A DNA stretch of 24,103 nucleotides from a virus: positions 1-24,103 of the IMG/VR virus record IMGVR_UViG_3300037882_003690, one strand, 5' to 3'. Below the pieces are notes generated by a model. The model had not been told where the DNA came from. It did not search any database and saw nothing but the letters and a program-made list of their open reading frames with translations. Shown in pieces: positions 1 through 5,941 of the stretch. Positions within the stretch are counted from its first letter, which is position 1; each line of letters opens with the position of its first letter. The translations under genes were made by a program, and so were the position numbers.

Positions 1-150
1 GCCGCAGCCGCAGCCGCAGTCCAATGGCCCACGCATACTGCTGAGAAAGCCCGCAAGCGCCGCGCCCGCAAACACTTTTACACCGTAGCATTCTTCGGCT
101 TCGCTTCCGCATTCCTAACCGCAGCCCTTGTCTTAACAGTCACAAATTAA
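1..150 (+). CDS. C-terminal end of a small membrane protein (partial)
   Basis: Frame 1 is open from the first base to the TAA at 148-150, so this is the 3' end of a gene that begins before the window. The 49 visible residues start with an alanine run encoded by a GCCGCA repeat, then a strongly basic stretch (KARKRRARKH), then about 24 hydrophobic residues ending in LTVTN. A basic segment followed by one hydrophobic helix at the extreme C terminus suggests a single-pass or tail-anchored inner-membrane protein with the basic side in the cytoplasm. It lies 81 nt upstream of the helicase gene in the same direction. The gap (151-231) is C-rich and includes nine consecutive C at 157-165. Function is not recognisable. 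Confidence 0.6.
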   Translation, partial: AAAAAAVQWPTHTAEKARKRRARKHFYTVAFFGFASAFLTAALVLTVTN

Positions 151-231
151 CCACCACCCCCCCCCTTCCCCTGCCAACAATCTGCCACCAGTCCTACCCA
201 AAACCTCACTTAAAACTTAAAGGAAAACCTT

Positions 232-1890
232 ATGACAACACCTCCACCCACACGCGAACAGCTTGCAATCTATGGCGCAGTCGCCAACACCTCTGCCCAC
301 CTTGTAATAAACGCAGGCGCTGGCACTGGTAAAACCTCCACCCTAATCGGCCTACTCCCCAAGCTAACCGGCAGCACCCTAATCCTAGCTTTCAACAAAA
401 GCATCGCAACCGAGCTCGCAACCCGCATTCCGCGCAGCCTCACCGCCGTGCGCACGTCCACAGTCCACAGCGCGGGCCTTGCCGCATTGCGCAAGCAGAC
501 TGGCAAGCGTTCGGAAATCGTCACTAGCAAAACCTCTAAACTTATTTCCAAAACCCTATCGGCGGGCCAGCTATCCCGCCTTACAGGCGAAAACCCCAAG
601 CTAAACGCAAAGTCAATTCTTAGGCAGCTAATCTCAGCGGCAAAGTCCGCCGGATTTGGCATATCAGAAGAAGCAGGCAATAACCCTTTCGCTCCCCTAA
701 CCTTTCCTTCCCTTACCGATCTTGCCGCATGGGAAACCATTGCCAGCACTCAGGAAATCGACACCCACTTCGCCGCCATTGACTGCAAAATGCCCTGGGA
801 AGAATTCCTAACCCTAGCAGTCAAATTACTAACCGCAAGCAACATTGACACAGCCACAGTCGACTTCGACGATATGATCTACCTCCCCCTACTTTCCCCT
901 GCCCCCCTTCCCACCTACAGCAACGTAGCAATTGACGAGGCCCAAGATATATCCCGAACCCGCAGACTATTTGCCTATCGCAGCCTAGTCCCCACTGGCC
1001 GCCTAATCGCAGTCGGCGACAAGCACCAAGCCATTTACGGCTTCACAGGCGCCGATCATACCAGCCTCGCCTCTATCGCAACCGAAACAGCTGCCACCGA
1101 GTTGCCGCTAAGCACATGCTGGCGCTGTTCGGCAACCGTCATAACCGCCGCCCAAGAGTTTGCGCCCAGCCTTCGCGCCCGACCAAACGCACCCGCTGGC
1201 AGCATAACAACAGCCGGCATTGACGAGCTGCTGGCGGCAACTGACGGCCAACCAGCTATTGCAATCGGCGACGCAATAATCTGCCGACTAAACCGCCCAC
1301 TAGCAGCACTTGCGCTTGAGCTAACCTCCCGTGGCTTGCCTGCTCGCATCGAGGGCCGAGACATTGGCCGCAACTTGCTTAAAATGCTGAAAGAAAGCAC
1401 CACCCACATTTTCCGTGATAGAATAACAAAAGACAACCTGTTGCAGACAATAACGAACCATGTAAGAGAAAAGATAGAGCTGCTAAAGGCTGCCGATAAA
1501 TTCTTCAGCGCATCCTTACTCGCAGACAACCTTGCCGCCCTTATTGCAGTCGGCAACAGCATACCTTCCACCTCCAACCAACCTTATCACGAAATCGAGC
1601 TAACCATCCAATCCTTATTCGTGGACGACATACCGCGCAGCCAGTTTATCACCCTAACCTCAATCCACAAGGCTAAAGGCCGCGAGTGGCCGCGCGTTTT
1701 CGGCCTGGGCTGTAACGAGTATCTCCCACACCGGCTTGCCACCAGTCCAGACCAGCTGCAACAAGAGGAAAACCTGCACTACGTTTTACTAACCCGCGCC
1801 CAGACTGACTTTATCTATGTAACAGGCGTTAACGCTTGGCTAGAAGAAAAGAAGGCAGAAGCGAAAGAGAATGCTCGACACAAGAATTGA
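232..1890 (+). CDS. UvrD/Rep-family SF1 DNA helicase
   Basis: 552 residues carrying the SF1A helicase motifs in order: Gln of the Q motif (REQ, residue 10), Walker A AGAGTGKTS (28-36), Walker B DEAQD (235-239), motif III GDKHQAIYGFTGA (262-274), motif V TSIHKAKGREW (476-486) and motif VI with YVLLTRAQ (517-524). Proteins of this family unwind DNA 3'-5' using ATP and act in repair, recombination and replication restart. At 552 residues it is shorter than cellular UvrD (about 720), as usual for phage versions with reduced 1B/2B domains. The ATG is preceded by AAAGGA. It is separated from the next gene by a promoter/operator region, so it may be the last gene of an upstream unit. The function is confident; whether it serves replication or recombination is inference, although the downstream nuclease, annealase and SSB set favours recombination. 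Confidence 0.93.
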   Translation: MTTPPPTREQLAIYGAVANTSAHLVINAGAGTGKTSTLIGLLPKLTGSTLILAFNKSIATELATRIPRSLTAVRTSTVHSAGLAALRKQTGKRSEIVTSKTSKLISKTLSAGQLSRLTGENPKLNAKSILRQLISAAKSAGFGISEEAGNNPFAPLTFPSLTDLAAWETIASTQEIDTHFAAIDCKMPWEEFLTLAVKLLTASNIDTATVDFDDMIYLPLLSPAPLPTYSNVAIDEAQDISRTRRLFAYRSLVPTGRLIAVGDKHQAIYGFTGADHTSLASIATETAATELPLSTCWRCSATVITAAQEFAPSLRARPNAPAGSITTAGIDELLAATDGQPAIAIGDAIICRLNRPLAALALELTSRGLPARIEGRDIGRNLLKMLKESTTHIFRDRITKDNLLQTITNHVREKIELLKAADKFFSASLLADNLAALIAVGNSIPSTSNQPYHEIELTIQSLFVDDIPRSQFITLTSIHKAKGREWPRVFGLGCNEYLPHRLATSPDQLQQEENLHYVLLTRAQTDFIYVTGVNAWLEEKKAEAKENARHKN

Positions 1891-1914
1891 CAATACCGCC
1901 CCATGTGTTACATT
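1887..1914 (+). promoter_or_regulatory. sigma70-like promoter for the small-gene cluster
   Basis: A perfect -35 TTGACA (1887-1892) overlaps the stop codon of the helicase gene and is followed after 16 nt by TACATT (1909-1914), a 4/6 match to the -10 consensus. It would drive the rightward genes from 1970. The -10 lies inside the left arm of the dyad at 1905-1935, which suggests the promoter is controlled by a DNA-binding protein. The start point has not been measured. Confidence 0.55.
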
Positions 1915-1935
1915 CTAACCTATGGATTGTAACAC
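1905..1935. promoter_or_regulatory. inverted-repeat operator-like element, copy 1
   Basis: GTGTTACA (1905-1912) and its exact reverse complement TGTAACAC (1928-1935) are separated by 15 nt. The arms sit about two helical turns apart and cover the -10 of the promoter at 1887-1914, the geometry expected for a dimeric repressor. A very similar element in inverted orientation occurs at 14520-14552; both contain TATGGATTGTAA next to the arm. Candidate binders encoded nearby are the XRE-like protein (3121-3390), the ribbon-helix-helix protein (5496-5714) and the ParB-domain protein (8876-10312). Assignment to any of them is speculation. Confidence 0.55.
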
Positions 1936-1969
1936 CACCTCACCACCCCCTAACTTTTAAGGAACTCTT

Positions 1970-2281
1970 ATGACAACCTCACCAAACAACAACTCGACCC
2001 GAACATCAGCCTACCCGCGCCACTTCCTACTCGACATCTACAACAAAGCCCTAACCACAGGTAACTGCAGTGTCTATCCCGTAACCCGCGAAGAGGCCTC
2101 AAAAATCGTCGCCAGCTTCTACCGACTTCGCCGCAGATCCACAAGCAGCAACGCATCTTTCATCACTCCTGAGATGCATCTTGTATCCGCAGCTGAGTGG
2201 CACCCGCACAACGGCGGCACGCAAAGTTTTATCTTTAACAAACAACCTGACCACTTGGCAGCTTTGCCAAACGTAACCTAA
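1970..2281 (+). CDS. small phage protein of unknown function
   Basis: 103 residues, first gene after the promoter/operator, with a good Shine-Dalgarno (AAGGA, about 8 nt upstream of ATG). The N-terminal 15 residues are Ser/Thr/Asn-rich and look disordered. The middle has a basic helix-like segment (residues about 40-57, with FYRLRRR), and the C-terminal part contains several His and aromatic residues (AAEWHPHNGG). No cysteine cluster, signal peptide or membrane segment is visible. The basic helix could contact nucleic acid or protein, but I recognise no family. As the first gene behind a regulated promoter it is an early-gene candidate. Confidence 0.6.
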   Translation: MTTSPNNNSTRTSAYPRHFLLDIYNKALTTGNCSVYPVTREEASKIVASFYRLRRRSTSSNASFITPEMHLVSAAEWHPHNGGTQSFIFNKQPDHLAALPNVT

Positions 2282-2292
2282 GGAGAAAATCA

Positions 2293-2589
2293 ATGCAATT
2301 ACGCGAACAAATAGAAAAAAGCCACCACCAAGCTACACCCGCCAGCACAGACCTTATTGCAGAACGTGGAAAAACGCACGGAGATTTTGCTGCAAACGCG
2401 GCCTTCGTAATCCCGCTATTCCGCAAAGTTTTGGACAAAGGCGCATCCGACACCATGACCCTCGGACTTCTTATGGTCATCCTAAAGCTTTCGCGCATTG
2501 TCGAAGGCGACGAGCTGCACGAAGATCACTACGTCGATATTGCCAATTACGCTCAGCTAATCCTCAACAACCAGTGGAAAGACCAATAG
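2293..2589 (+). CDS. DUF6378-like phage protein
   Basis: 98 residues, with AAGGAG just upstream of the ATG. After a hydrophilic lead of about 20 residues comes ERGKTHGDF (24-32), then a helical segment, KLSRIV (65-70) and EDHYVDIANYAQLI (77-90). This combination of a (R)G-x-x-x-G-D-F motif, a K-x-x-R helix and D-x-x-x-D-x-A-x-Y is what I recall for the phage family DUF6378. The spacing of acidic residues on helices recalls all-alpha NTP pyrophosphohydrolases (MazG-like), but the canonical MazG EExxE motif is not obvious, so an enzymatic role is only a guess. It sits in a compact run of small genes, 11 nt after the previous stop and 3 nt before the next start. Confidence 0.65.
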   Translation: MQLREQIEKSHHQATPASTDLIAERGKTHGDFAANAAFVIPLFRKVLDKGASDTMTLGLLMVILKLSRIVEGDELHEDHYVDIANYAQLILNNQWKDQ

Positions 2590-2592
2590 CAC

Positions 2593-2895
2593 ATGGCCAA
2601 GCAAGCTCCAGCCTACTTCGACGAGAAAGGCAACTACCACAACACCTTGATCGAGGCAACAATCAGCGACCTCTCCGCAATACTTGGCAAAACAGGCGAA
2701 GGGCAATATGACAGCCTTGCACCAGGTCTTGCCAAAGTAATTCTGGAAAAAGAGGAAGAAATCTTTCGCATCTTAACCGAGCACAAGCGGCTTACAAATG
2801 CCGGTGTCGTGGTTGACGAGCACGACACCGGCAAACCGCGTAATCCAAAAAACTCCATCAGCAAAGGACGCCACAATATCCGAGCTATACGGTAA
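2593..2895 (+). CDS. small hypothetical protein, 3' end overlapped by the next frame
   Basis: 100 residues. It starts 3 nt after the preceding stop with a GGAAAG-type Shine-Dalgarno inside the previous gene. The first about 70 residues are acidic and helical (KVILEKEEEIFRIL), and the last about 30 are basic and glycine/asparagine-rich. The reading frame of the next gene opens at 2798, so the last 98 nt are read in two frames, and a perfect 12-bp hairpin lies at 2800-2832 within the overlap. The basic tail may be a read-out of sequence selected for the other frame, or the two frames may be joined by recoding. No family recognised. Confidence 0.55.
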   Translation: MAKQAPAYFDEKGNYHNTLIEATISDLSAILGKTGEGQYDSLAPGLAKVILEKEEEIFRILTEHKRLTNAGVVVDEHDTGKPRNPKNSISKGRHNIRAIR

Positions 2896-3124
2896 GCTAG
2901 TCACTTTGCAATTGTGGAAAACAGAGGCAATTGCAAAATATCCCGATCTAGGCATCGACCCCATGCTTCTCAAAGCGCGCAAAATTGTTGCCGCCAGCAC
3001 AACTGACAAAACTACAATCGAAGCGGTTTTATCAGGTCAACGCGACCATTCTCTTGCCGTAATGTCAACAATGACAGCTTTAGAAGAAGGATCTGCCACT
3101 GCAAACAACGGAGACAACCAATGA
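2798..3124 (+). CDS. small hypothetical protein, start uncertain
   Basis: 108 residues if the ATG at 2798 is used; the frame has a stop at 2774-2776, so it cannot begin much earlier. There is no good Shine-Dalgarno, and the G of this ATG is the first base of a perfect 12-bp hairpin (2800-2832), which would hinder initiation. The N-terminal 25 residues look atypical (Thr/Pro/Ser-rich), whereas from about residue 27 (ISELYGKL) onward it reads as a helical protein. The real product may therefore come from a +1 (or -2) shift out of the 2593 frame between 2776 and 2895, or from a non-ATG start near 2908. The TGA overlaps the next ATG (ATGA at 3121), showing translational coupling. Function unknown. 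Confidence 0.45.
   Translation: MPVSWLTSTTPANRVIQKTPSAKDATISELYGKLVTLQLWKTEAIAKYPDLGIDPMLLKARKIVAASTTDKTTIEAVLSGQRDHSLAVMSTMTALEEGSATANNGDNQ
2800..2832 (+). other. perfect 12-bp hairpin inside overlapping genes
   Basis: GCCGGTGTCGTG (2800-2811) and CACGACACCGGC (2821-2832) form a perfect stem around a 9-nt loop. It is GC-rich, lies inside coding sequence and has no following T run, so it is not a classical terminator. It begins at the start codon of the 2798 frame and ends just upstream of an A6 run (CCAAAAAAC, 2848-2856). It could block or time translation of the downstream gene, take part in recoding, or bind a protein. Confidence 0.6.
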
Positions 3125-3390
3125 CTGAACAAAATCTAATATTTGCCCATGAGGCCGCAATTGTGGACATGCAATGCTTACTAAACAAGGCGATCAAAGA
3201 CGCAGGTTTGACACGTAAAGAGTTTGAAAAGATTGTCGGAAAGCGCTTTTCGCGTAGCTTGTTTGCAGATGATTGCGTTGCTTCGCTAGGGAGCTTTGCT
3301 GTGGCTTTTGCGGCGCTTGGCAAGCAGCTAAACTTTAGTCTTGAAGGGTTGGAAAATGATGACAGATACTCAGGTATTTCCTATGACTGA
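3121..3390 (+). CDS. XRE-like helix-turn-helix protein
   Basis: 89 residues, with GGAG upstream and the ATG overlapping the previous TGA. Residues about 18-75 fit a lambda-repressor-like (XRE) fold: LNKAIKDAGLTRKEF (21-35) resembles helices 1-2, a Gly at 40 marks the turn, FSRSLFADD follows as the recognition-helix region, and FAVAFAALGKQLNFSL (59-74) matches the last helix and the typical ALG-K-L-x-F-x-L ending of antitoxin-like XRE proteins. Such proteins bind operator DNA as dimers, so it is a candidate for the dyads at 1905-1935 and 14520-14552. The helix-turn-helix core is somewhat divergent, so the assignment is moderate. Confidence 0.5.
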   Translation: MTEQNLIFAHEAAIVDMQCLLNKAIKDAGLTRKEFEKIVGKRFSRSLFADDCVASLGSFAVAFAALGKQLNFSLEGLENDDRYSGISYD

Positions 3391-3571
3391 ACAACCACCC
3401 ATCGGTCGATTTGCAGTGCGCAGGCTTACCAAAAAAAGAGCCAAAACTAATGTGCCTAAATATGCAGTCTTTCACTTGGGCAAACAAATTTCTCTGCCCA
3501 CATCTCACGCCGAAGCTGTCAAAGAATGCCAAAAACTACTTGGCCCAGTTGCGGAAAGTCCGTGCCCGTGA
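3356..3571 (+). CDS. small basic hypothetical protein
   Basis: 71 residues from the ATG at 3356, which has GAAGGG about 7 nt upstream. A second in-frame ATG at 3383 overlaps the end of the previous gene and is followed by ACTGAACAA exactly as at the start of the 3121 gene, so that start is possible too. The protein has a basic stretch (RRLTKKRAKTN, residues about 23-33) followed by YAVFHLGKQISL and a short C-terminal helix (AEAVKECQKLLG). The beta-like segment plus a helix resembles small phage DUFs but nothing I can name. It overlaps its neighbours on both sides (GTGA at 3568). Confidence 0.5.
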   Translation: MMTDTQVFPMTEQPPIGRFAVRRLTKKRAKTNVPKYAVFHLGKQISLPTSHAEAVKECQKLLGPVAESPCP

Positions 3572-4035
3572 CCCAGCTTATCGATCTAATAATGCCCAAC
3601 CTTCCAACAACCTACTTGCAAAAATCCATCCGCCGATTTGCACGCTTTTGTCAGCATTGCCCCTACACAGGTTGCGTTATATGGACTGGCACAACGGTTA
3701 ACGGCAGCGGCGGTTATGCATACTACGGGCGCTTCAGCTTCCACTCCCGTAAAATCCTTGCCCACAGGTTCGCAGCCGAGCACTTGTTAAACTTACCTTT
3801 AACCCCTGACCTCCAAGTTGACCACAAATGCGGCAACACACTTTGCCAGCATCACCTGCAAGTAATCACCCCCGCCCTTAACCGCGAGCTACAATGGGTG
3901 CGCGTGGCCAAAGGCCTTGACCGGCACCCCGACATTTTAACCCGCCAGCCTTCTCCCGTTCCCTTCTACCAAGTTCCTGACTGGCTTGCACCTTACCACC
4001 CACTTCACACCTGTTTATCTGAAACACCTTTTTGA
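3568..4035 (+). CDS. HNH endonuclease
   Basis: 155 residues from GTG at 3568, chosen because it overlaps the preceding TGA and has GGAAAG about 10 nt upstream; ATG at 3592 is the alternative. Numbering from the GTG: YTGCVIWTG (33-41), GGYAYYGRF (48-56), LAHRFAAE (64-71), VDHKCGN (84-90), CQHHL (93-97) and N105. This is the arrangement of phage HNH_3-type nucleases, with the catalytic His in VDH and the metal-binding Asn/His after it. Such proteins cut DNA and are often free-standing homing endonucleases or DNA-processing nucleases. There is no intron evidence around it, and its tight overlap with the upstream gene argues that it is a settled part of the operon. Confidence 0.8.
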   Translation: MTQLIDLIMPNLPTTYLQKSIRRFARFCQHCPYTGCVIWTGTTVNGSGGYAYYGRFSFHSRKILAHRFAAEHLLNLPLTPDLQVDHKCGNTLCQHHLQVITPALNRELQWVRVAKGLDRHPDILTRQPSPVPFYQVPDWLAPYHPLHTCLSETPF

Positions 4036-4060
4036 AAAACTTGCTTAACGGAGAGATTAC

Positions 4061-4408
4061 ATGCTAACTATTCCACCTGCCCTAATTGAGCGCGGAGTAA
4101 CAATCCAGCTGGAAAAACCAGCAAGCGATCGTTACACAGCCTTAGTCCGCATTGCAGGGGTCAACCAGCAATCTTACCAGTTCATGTTCAGAACCTATGC
4201 CAACTTATTCCTACTGCAAAATGCGGTAAACAGCTGGCTAATCACTGTGGAAGAAAACTTTGCCAAGTTGCCACCCTTACCGGAAAAACTAACTACAGAA
4301 GAAATCGCAAAGGCACTTTCCTACGCACCAGTGCCCGCACCTACGCTTAGTAAAGCTGAGCGCACCGCCGCCCTTTTATCTAAATTATCTTCACATAGCC
4401 TGAAATAA
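4061..4408 (+). CDS. hypothetical protein, 115 aa
   Basis: 115 residues with a clear GGAGAG Shine-Dalgarno before the ATG, 25 nt after the HNH gene. The N-terminal half reads as beta strands (VTIQLEKP, YTALVRIAG, YQFMFRTY), then a helix (LFLLQNAVNSWLITVEENF), then a Pro/Thr-rich linker and a C-terminal helix (KAERTAALLSKL). It looks like a small alpha/beta protein with a charged tail. I recognise no family. The next gene appears to have its own promoter-like sequence, so this could end a small subunit of the cluster. Confidence 0.6.
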   Translation: MLTIPPALIERGVTIQLEKPASDRYTALVRIAGVNQQSYQFMFRTYANLFLLQNAVNSWLITVEENFAKLPPLPEKLTTEEIAKALSYAPVPAPTLSKAERTAALLSKLSSHSLK

Positions 4409-4412
4409 AAGG

Positions 4413-4441
4413 TTGACGACACGTATCACTTGCACTACGTT
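4413..4441 (+). promoter_or_regulatory. possible sigma70-like promoter
   Basis: TTGACG (4413-4418) and TACGTT (4436-4441) are 17 nt apart in the 90-nt gap before the gene at 4499. The -35 matches 5/6 and the -10 only 3/6, so this is a weak candidate. Confidence 0.3.
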
Positions 4442-4498
4442 AAGAACGCAAAAGGCAATTCCGCCCAACGCACCCAAGACAGAAAGCACACCCCTACC

Positions 4499-5008
4499 AT
4501 GGAATTTACAATCGAAACCCCCCGCAAACAGCGCACTATTGGTGGCCACCTCTTATCCGTAATCCAGCCCTTCGCAGATGGCCAGACCTTAACCCCTGCC
4601 ACAGCGGCCATGCTAAACCAAACTTTGGCTGAAAACTTTAGCAATAACATGCGCAAAGCCGTCGACGGCAAAACACAAGACGAGGCACAAGCATTGCTTG
4701 AAACTTACATGTCTGAATACGAACCCGGCGTTCGAACATCAGGCACAGCTGTTGCCCGCACTATCGATCCAGTCGAGCGCGAAGCACGTAAGATTGCCCG
4801 CGAGGAAGCTGTTCGCTTTGTCAAAGCAAGCAACCTGAAAACAACCGATGTTGTAATGCCCGACATTATTGAGCAAGTCTATCTCAACAACATCGAGGCG
4901 CTACACAATCAGGCCAAGACGATTATCAAAGCCAAAACGAAAGCTGCCGAAGGTTCTGCCCTCGTCATGCCCGGTTTGGGACAAACGCCCGAACCAGCTG
5001 CCGCCTAA
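4499..5008 (+). CDS. hypothetical protein, 169 aa
   Basis: Starts at the ATG at 4499. The frame is open upstream to a TTG at 4430, but that extension is unlike the rest and lies in the promoter-like stretch. The protein (MEFTIETPRK...) has a beta-like first 10 residues, then helices with many charged residues, a central helix with EREARKIAREEAVRFVKAS, and an Ala/Pro-rich C terminus (TPEPAAA). No catalytic motif, metal site, signal peptide or membrane segment is visible. The abundance of charged helices suggests a multimeric or scaffold-like protein, but I recognise no family. It is followed by two tandem hairpins, the second a terminator, so it is probably the last gene of its subunit. Confidence 0.6.
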   Translation: MEFTIETPRKQRTIGGHLLSVIQPFADGQTLTPATAAMLNQTLAENFSNNMRKAVDGKTQDEAQALLETYMSEYEPGVRTSGTAVARTIDPVEREARKIAREEAVRFVKASNLKTTDVVMPDIIEQVYLNNIEALHNQAKTIIKAKTKAAEGSALVMPGLGQTPEPAAA

Positions 5009-5015
5009 ACCACAT

Positions 5016-5048
5016 TGGCCGCAGGTTTAATTCCTTTTCCTGCGGCCA
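5016..5048 (+). other. 10-bp hairpin downstream of the 4499 gene
   Basis: TGGCCGCAGG (5016-5025) and CCTGCGGCCA (5039-5048) are perfectly complementary around a 13-nt T-rich loop. It lies directly in front of the terminator at 5051-5095 and is not followed by a T run of its own. It may protect the 3' end of the upstream mRNA or help termination. Confidence 0.55.
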
Positions 5049-5050
5049 TA

Positions 5051-5095
5051 GGGGGTAAGTTTTACTGCAACGGGAAACTTGCCCCCACCTTTTTT
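5051..5095 (+). terminator. Rho-independent terminator
   Basis: GGGGGTAAGTTT (5051-5062) pairs with AAACTTGCCCCC (5075-5086), 12 bp with one G-T wobble, followed closely by six T (5090-5095). It separates the 4499-5008 gene from the operon that begins at 5106 and would end or attenuate transcription from the left. The Shine-Dalgarno of the next gene follows immediately. Confidence 0.7.
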
Positions 5096-5105
5096 AGGAT
5101 TTTTT

Positions 5106-5282
5106 ATGACAGACCCTTATGCTGCCAGAGAGAAACTCTTAGATAGCGTCCGTCAACGCATCCAAATAACACTAACGAAATTCCTGACTGAGCAGCGGCA
5201 CGAGTTAGACAAAATCGATACCACACCTACAGTAGCAAGCCTTATGCAAGAATTTGGAAAGCAGCTGATTGAAAATGACTAA
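5106..5282 (+). CDS. small hypothetical protein, 58 aa
   Basis: ATG at 5106 with AGGA about 7 nt upstream. An in-frame upstream start near 5079 would lie inside the terminator stem and is rejected. The 58 residues are mostly one long amphipathic helix with many Arg, Lys, Glu and Gln (AAREKLLDSVRQRIQITLTKFL), ending QLIEND. It could be a helical adaptor or inhibitor peptide. It overlaps the next gene by 8 nt. No family recognised. Confidence 0.5.
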   Translation: MTDPYAAREKLLDSVRQRIQITLTKFLTEQRHELDKIDTTPTVASLMQEFGKQLIEND

Positions 5283-5499
5283 ACAACCTGCCCAAACGCA
5301 TTTCGACATACAAGGTTTGCTAACCCTCGTAGCTGAAGCCGAGCTAGGCCTCCTTGTAAAGACGAATAACATTGCAGGTTTTAAGCGCATACTTTACAAG
5401 CATCTTAGCACAAACCCCTTAACCCCACGCATTTACATCTATAGTGACCGAACAGACCCCTCGCGTTTACTTCTTCTCAACAAGGAGAACACCCCATGA
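5275..5499 (+). CDS. small hypothetical protein, 74 aa
   Basis: ATG at 5275 overlaps the end of the previous gene by 8 nt, so it is probably translated by coupling (no strong Shine-Dalgarno). It has a helical N-terminal half (IQGLLTLVAEAELGLLV) and a C-terminal half with short strands and basic residues (RIYIYSDRTDPSRLLLL). The TGA overlaps the next ATG. No recognisable motif. Confidence 0.5.
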   Translation: MTKQPAQTHFDIQGLLTLVAEAELGLLVKTNNIAGFKRILYKHLSTNPLTPRIYIYSDRTDPSRLLLLNKENTP

Positions 5500-5714
5500 T
5501 TGATCAGCCACCCACCGTTTATCGCACTTATTCAGTCCGTTTACCAGAAGGCCTTCCTGAACAGCTTCGCCAGCTAACGGGCGTGCCCTTCTCCACCATG
5601 ATCCGGCAAATAGCTGTGCTTATGCTCGCCAAAGAGCTGAATCAAAATTCAGAAAACAAACTTCGCCAGTTGCCTGAAAAACTTAAAGCCGTTATTGACG
5701 AGAATTTGCTATGA
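5496..5714 (+). CDS. ribbon-helix-helix DNA-binding protein
   Basis: 72 residues, ATG overlapping the previous stop (ATGA) with AAGGAG upstream. Residues 9-16 (YRTYSVRL) form a plausible DNA-contacting beta ribbon with alternating side chains. They are followed by helix 1 (PEGLPEQLRQLTG, 17-29) and helix 2 starting at FSTMIRQIAVLMLA (32-45), with the usual Ser/Thr N-cap. This is the Arc/CopG-type layout; such proteins are dimers that bind palindromic operators and often repress their own operon. The C-terminal 25 residues are a charged helix. It is a second candidate regulator for this phage, after the XRE-like protein at 3121-3390. Confidence 0.6.
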   Translation: MIDQPPTVYRTYSVRLPEGLPEQLRQLTGVPFSTMIRQIAVLMLAKELNQNSENKLRQLPEKLKAVIDENLL

Positions 5715-5941
5715 CCTCCTCAGCTCTTCCAGTGGCCGATGCCTATGCATTGTTATCTCGCCCGATTCTAGAAATAACAGACGCCGAAGCCTTACTCATC
5801 ATCGCCGAGCTCCGCCGCAGACGTCTTTCTTTCCAGAACGGAGAGAAAGACCCTTCCGGCGCTAAGAAAAAGCCCGCAGCTTCTGCCAAGGATAAAAGCG
5901 AAGCGACGGCCTCTCTCTTACTAAACTTGCCAAAATTATGA
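5711..5941 (+). CDS. small hypothetical protein, 76 aa
   Basis: Overlaps the previous and next genes by ATGA on each side, so it is embedded in a translationally coupled run. The N-terminal 45 residues are helical with a hydrophobic core (DAEALLIIAELRRRRLSF). The rest is a Lys/Ala/Ser-rich, probably disordered stretch (GAKKKPAASAKDKSEA) ending in LLLNLPKL. The basic tail suggests nucleic-acid or protein contact. It could be an accessory factor for the nuclease encoded immediately after it; that is inference from position only. Confidence 0.5.
   Translation: MTSSALPVADAYALLSRPILEITDAEALLIIAELRRRRLSFQNGEKDPSGAKKKPAASAKDKSEATASLLLNLPKL

Noticed and set aside
1-18. GCCGCA repeat as a microsatellite or attachment site
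   Set aside because: It simply encodes an alanine run in the partial membrane protein; no second copy or integrase is seen.
270-1577. Long minus-strand open frames opposite the helicase gene (270-749 and 1056-1577)
   Set aside because: They lie opposite a gene with all SF1 helicase motifs, show no recognisable domain, and arise from the codon bias of the real strand.
4430-4498. TTG start extending the 4499 gene by 23 codons
   Set aside because: No Shine-Dalgarno, and the extension lies over a promoter-like sequence and is unlike the rest of the protein.
5079-5105. Upstream in-frame start for the 58-aa gene at 5106
   Set aside because: It would put coding sequence in the terminator stem and T run, while the ATG at 5106 has its own AGGA.
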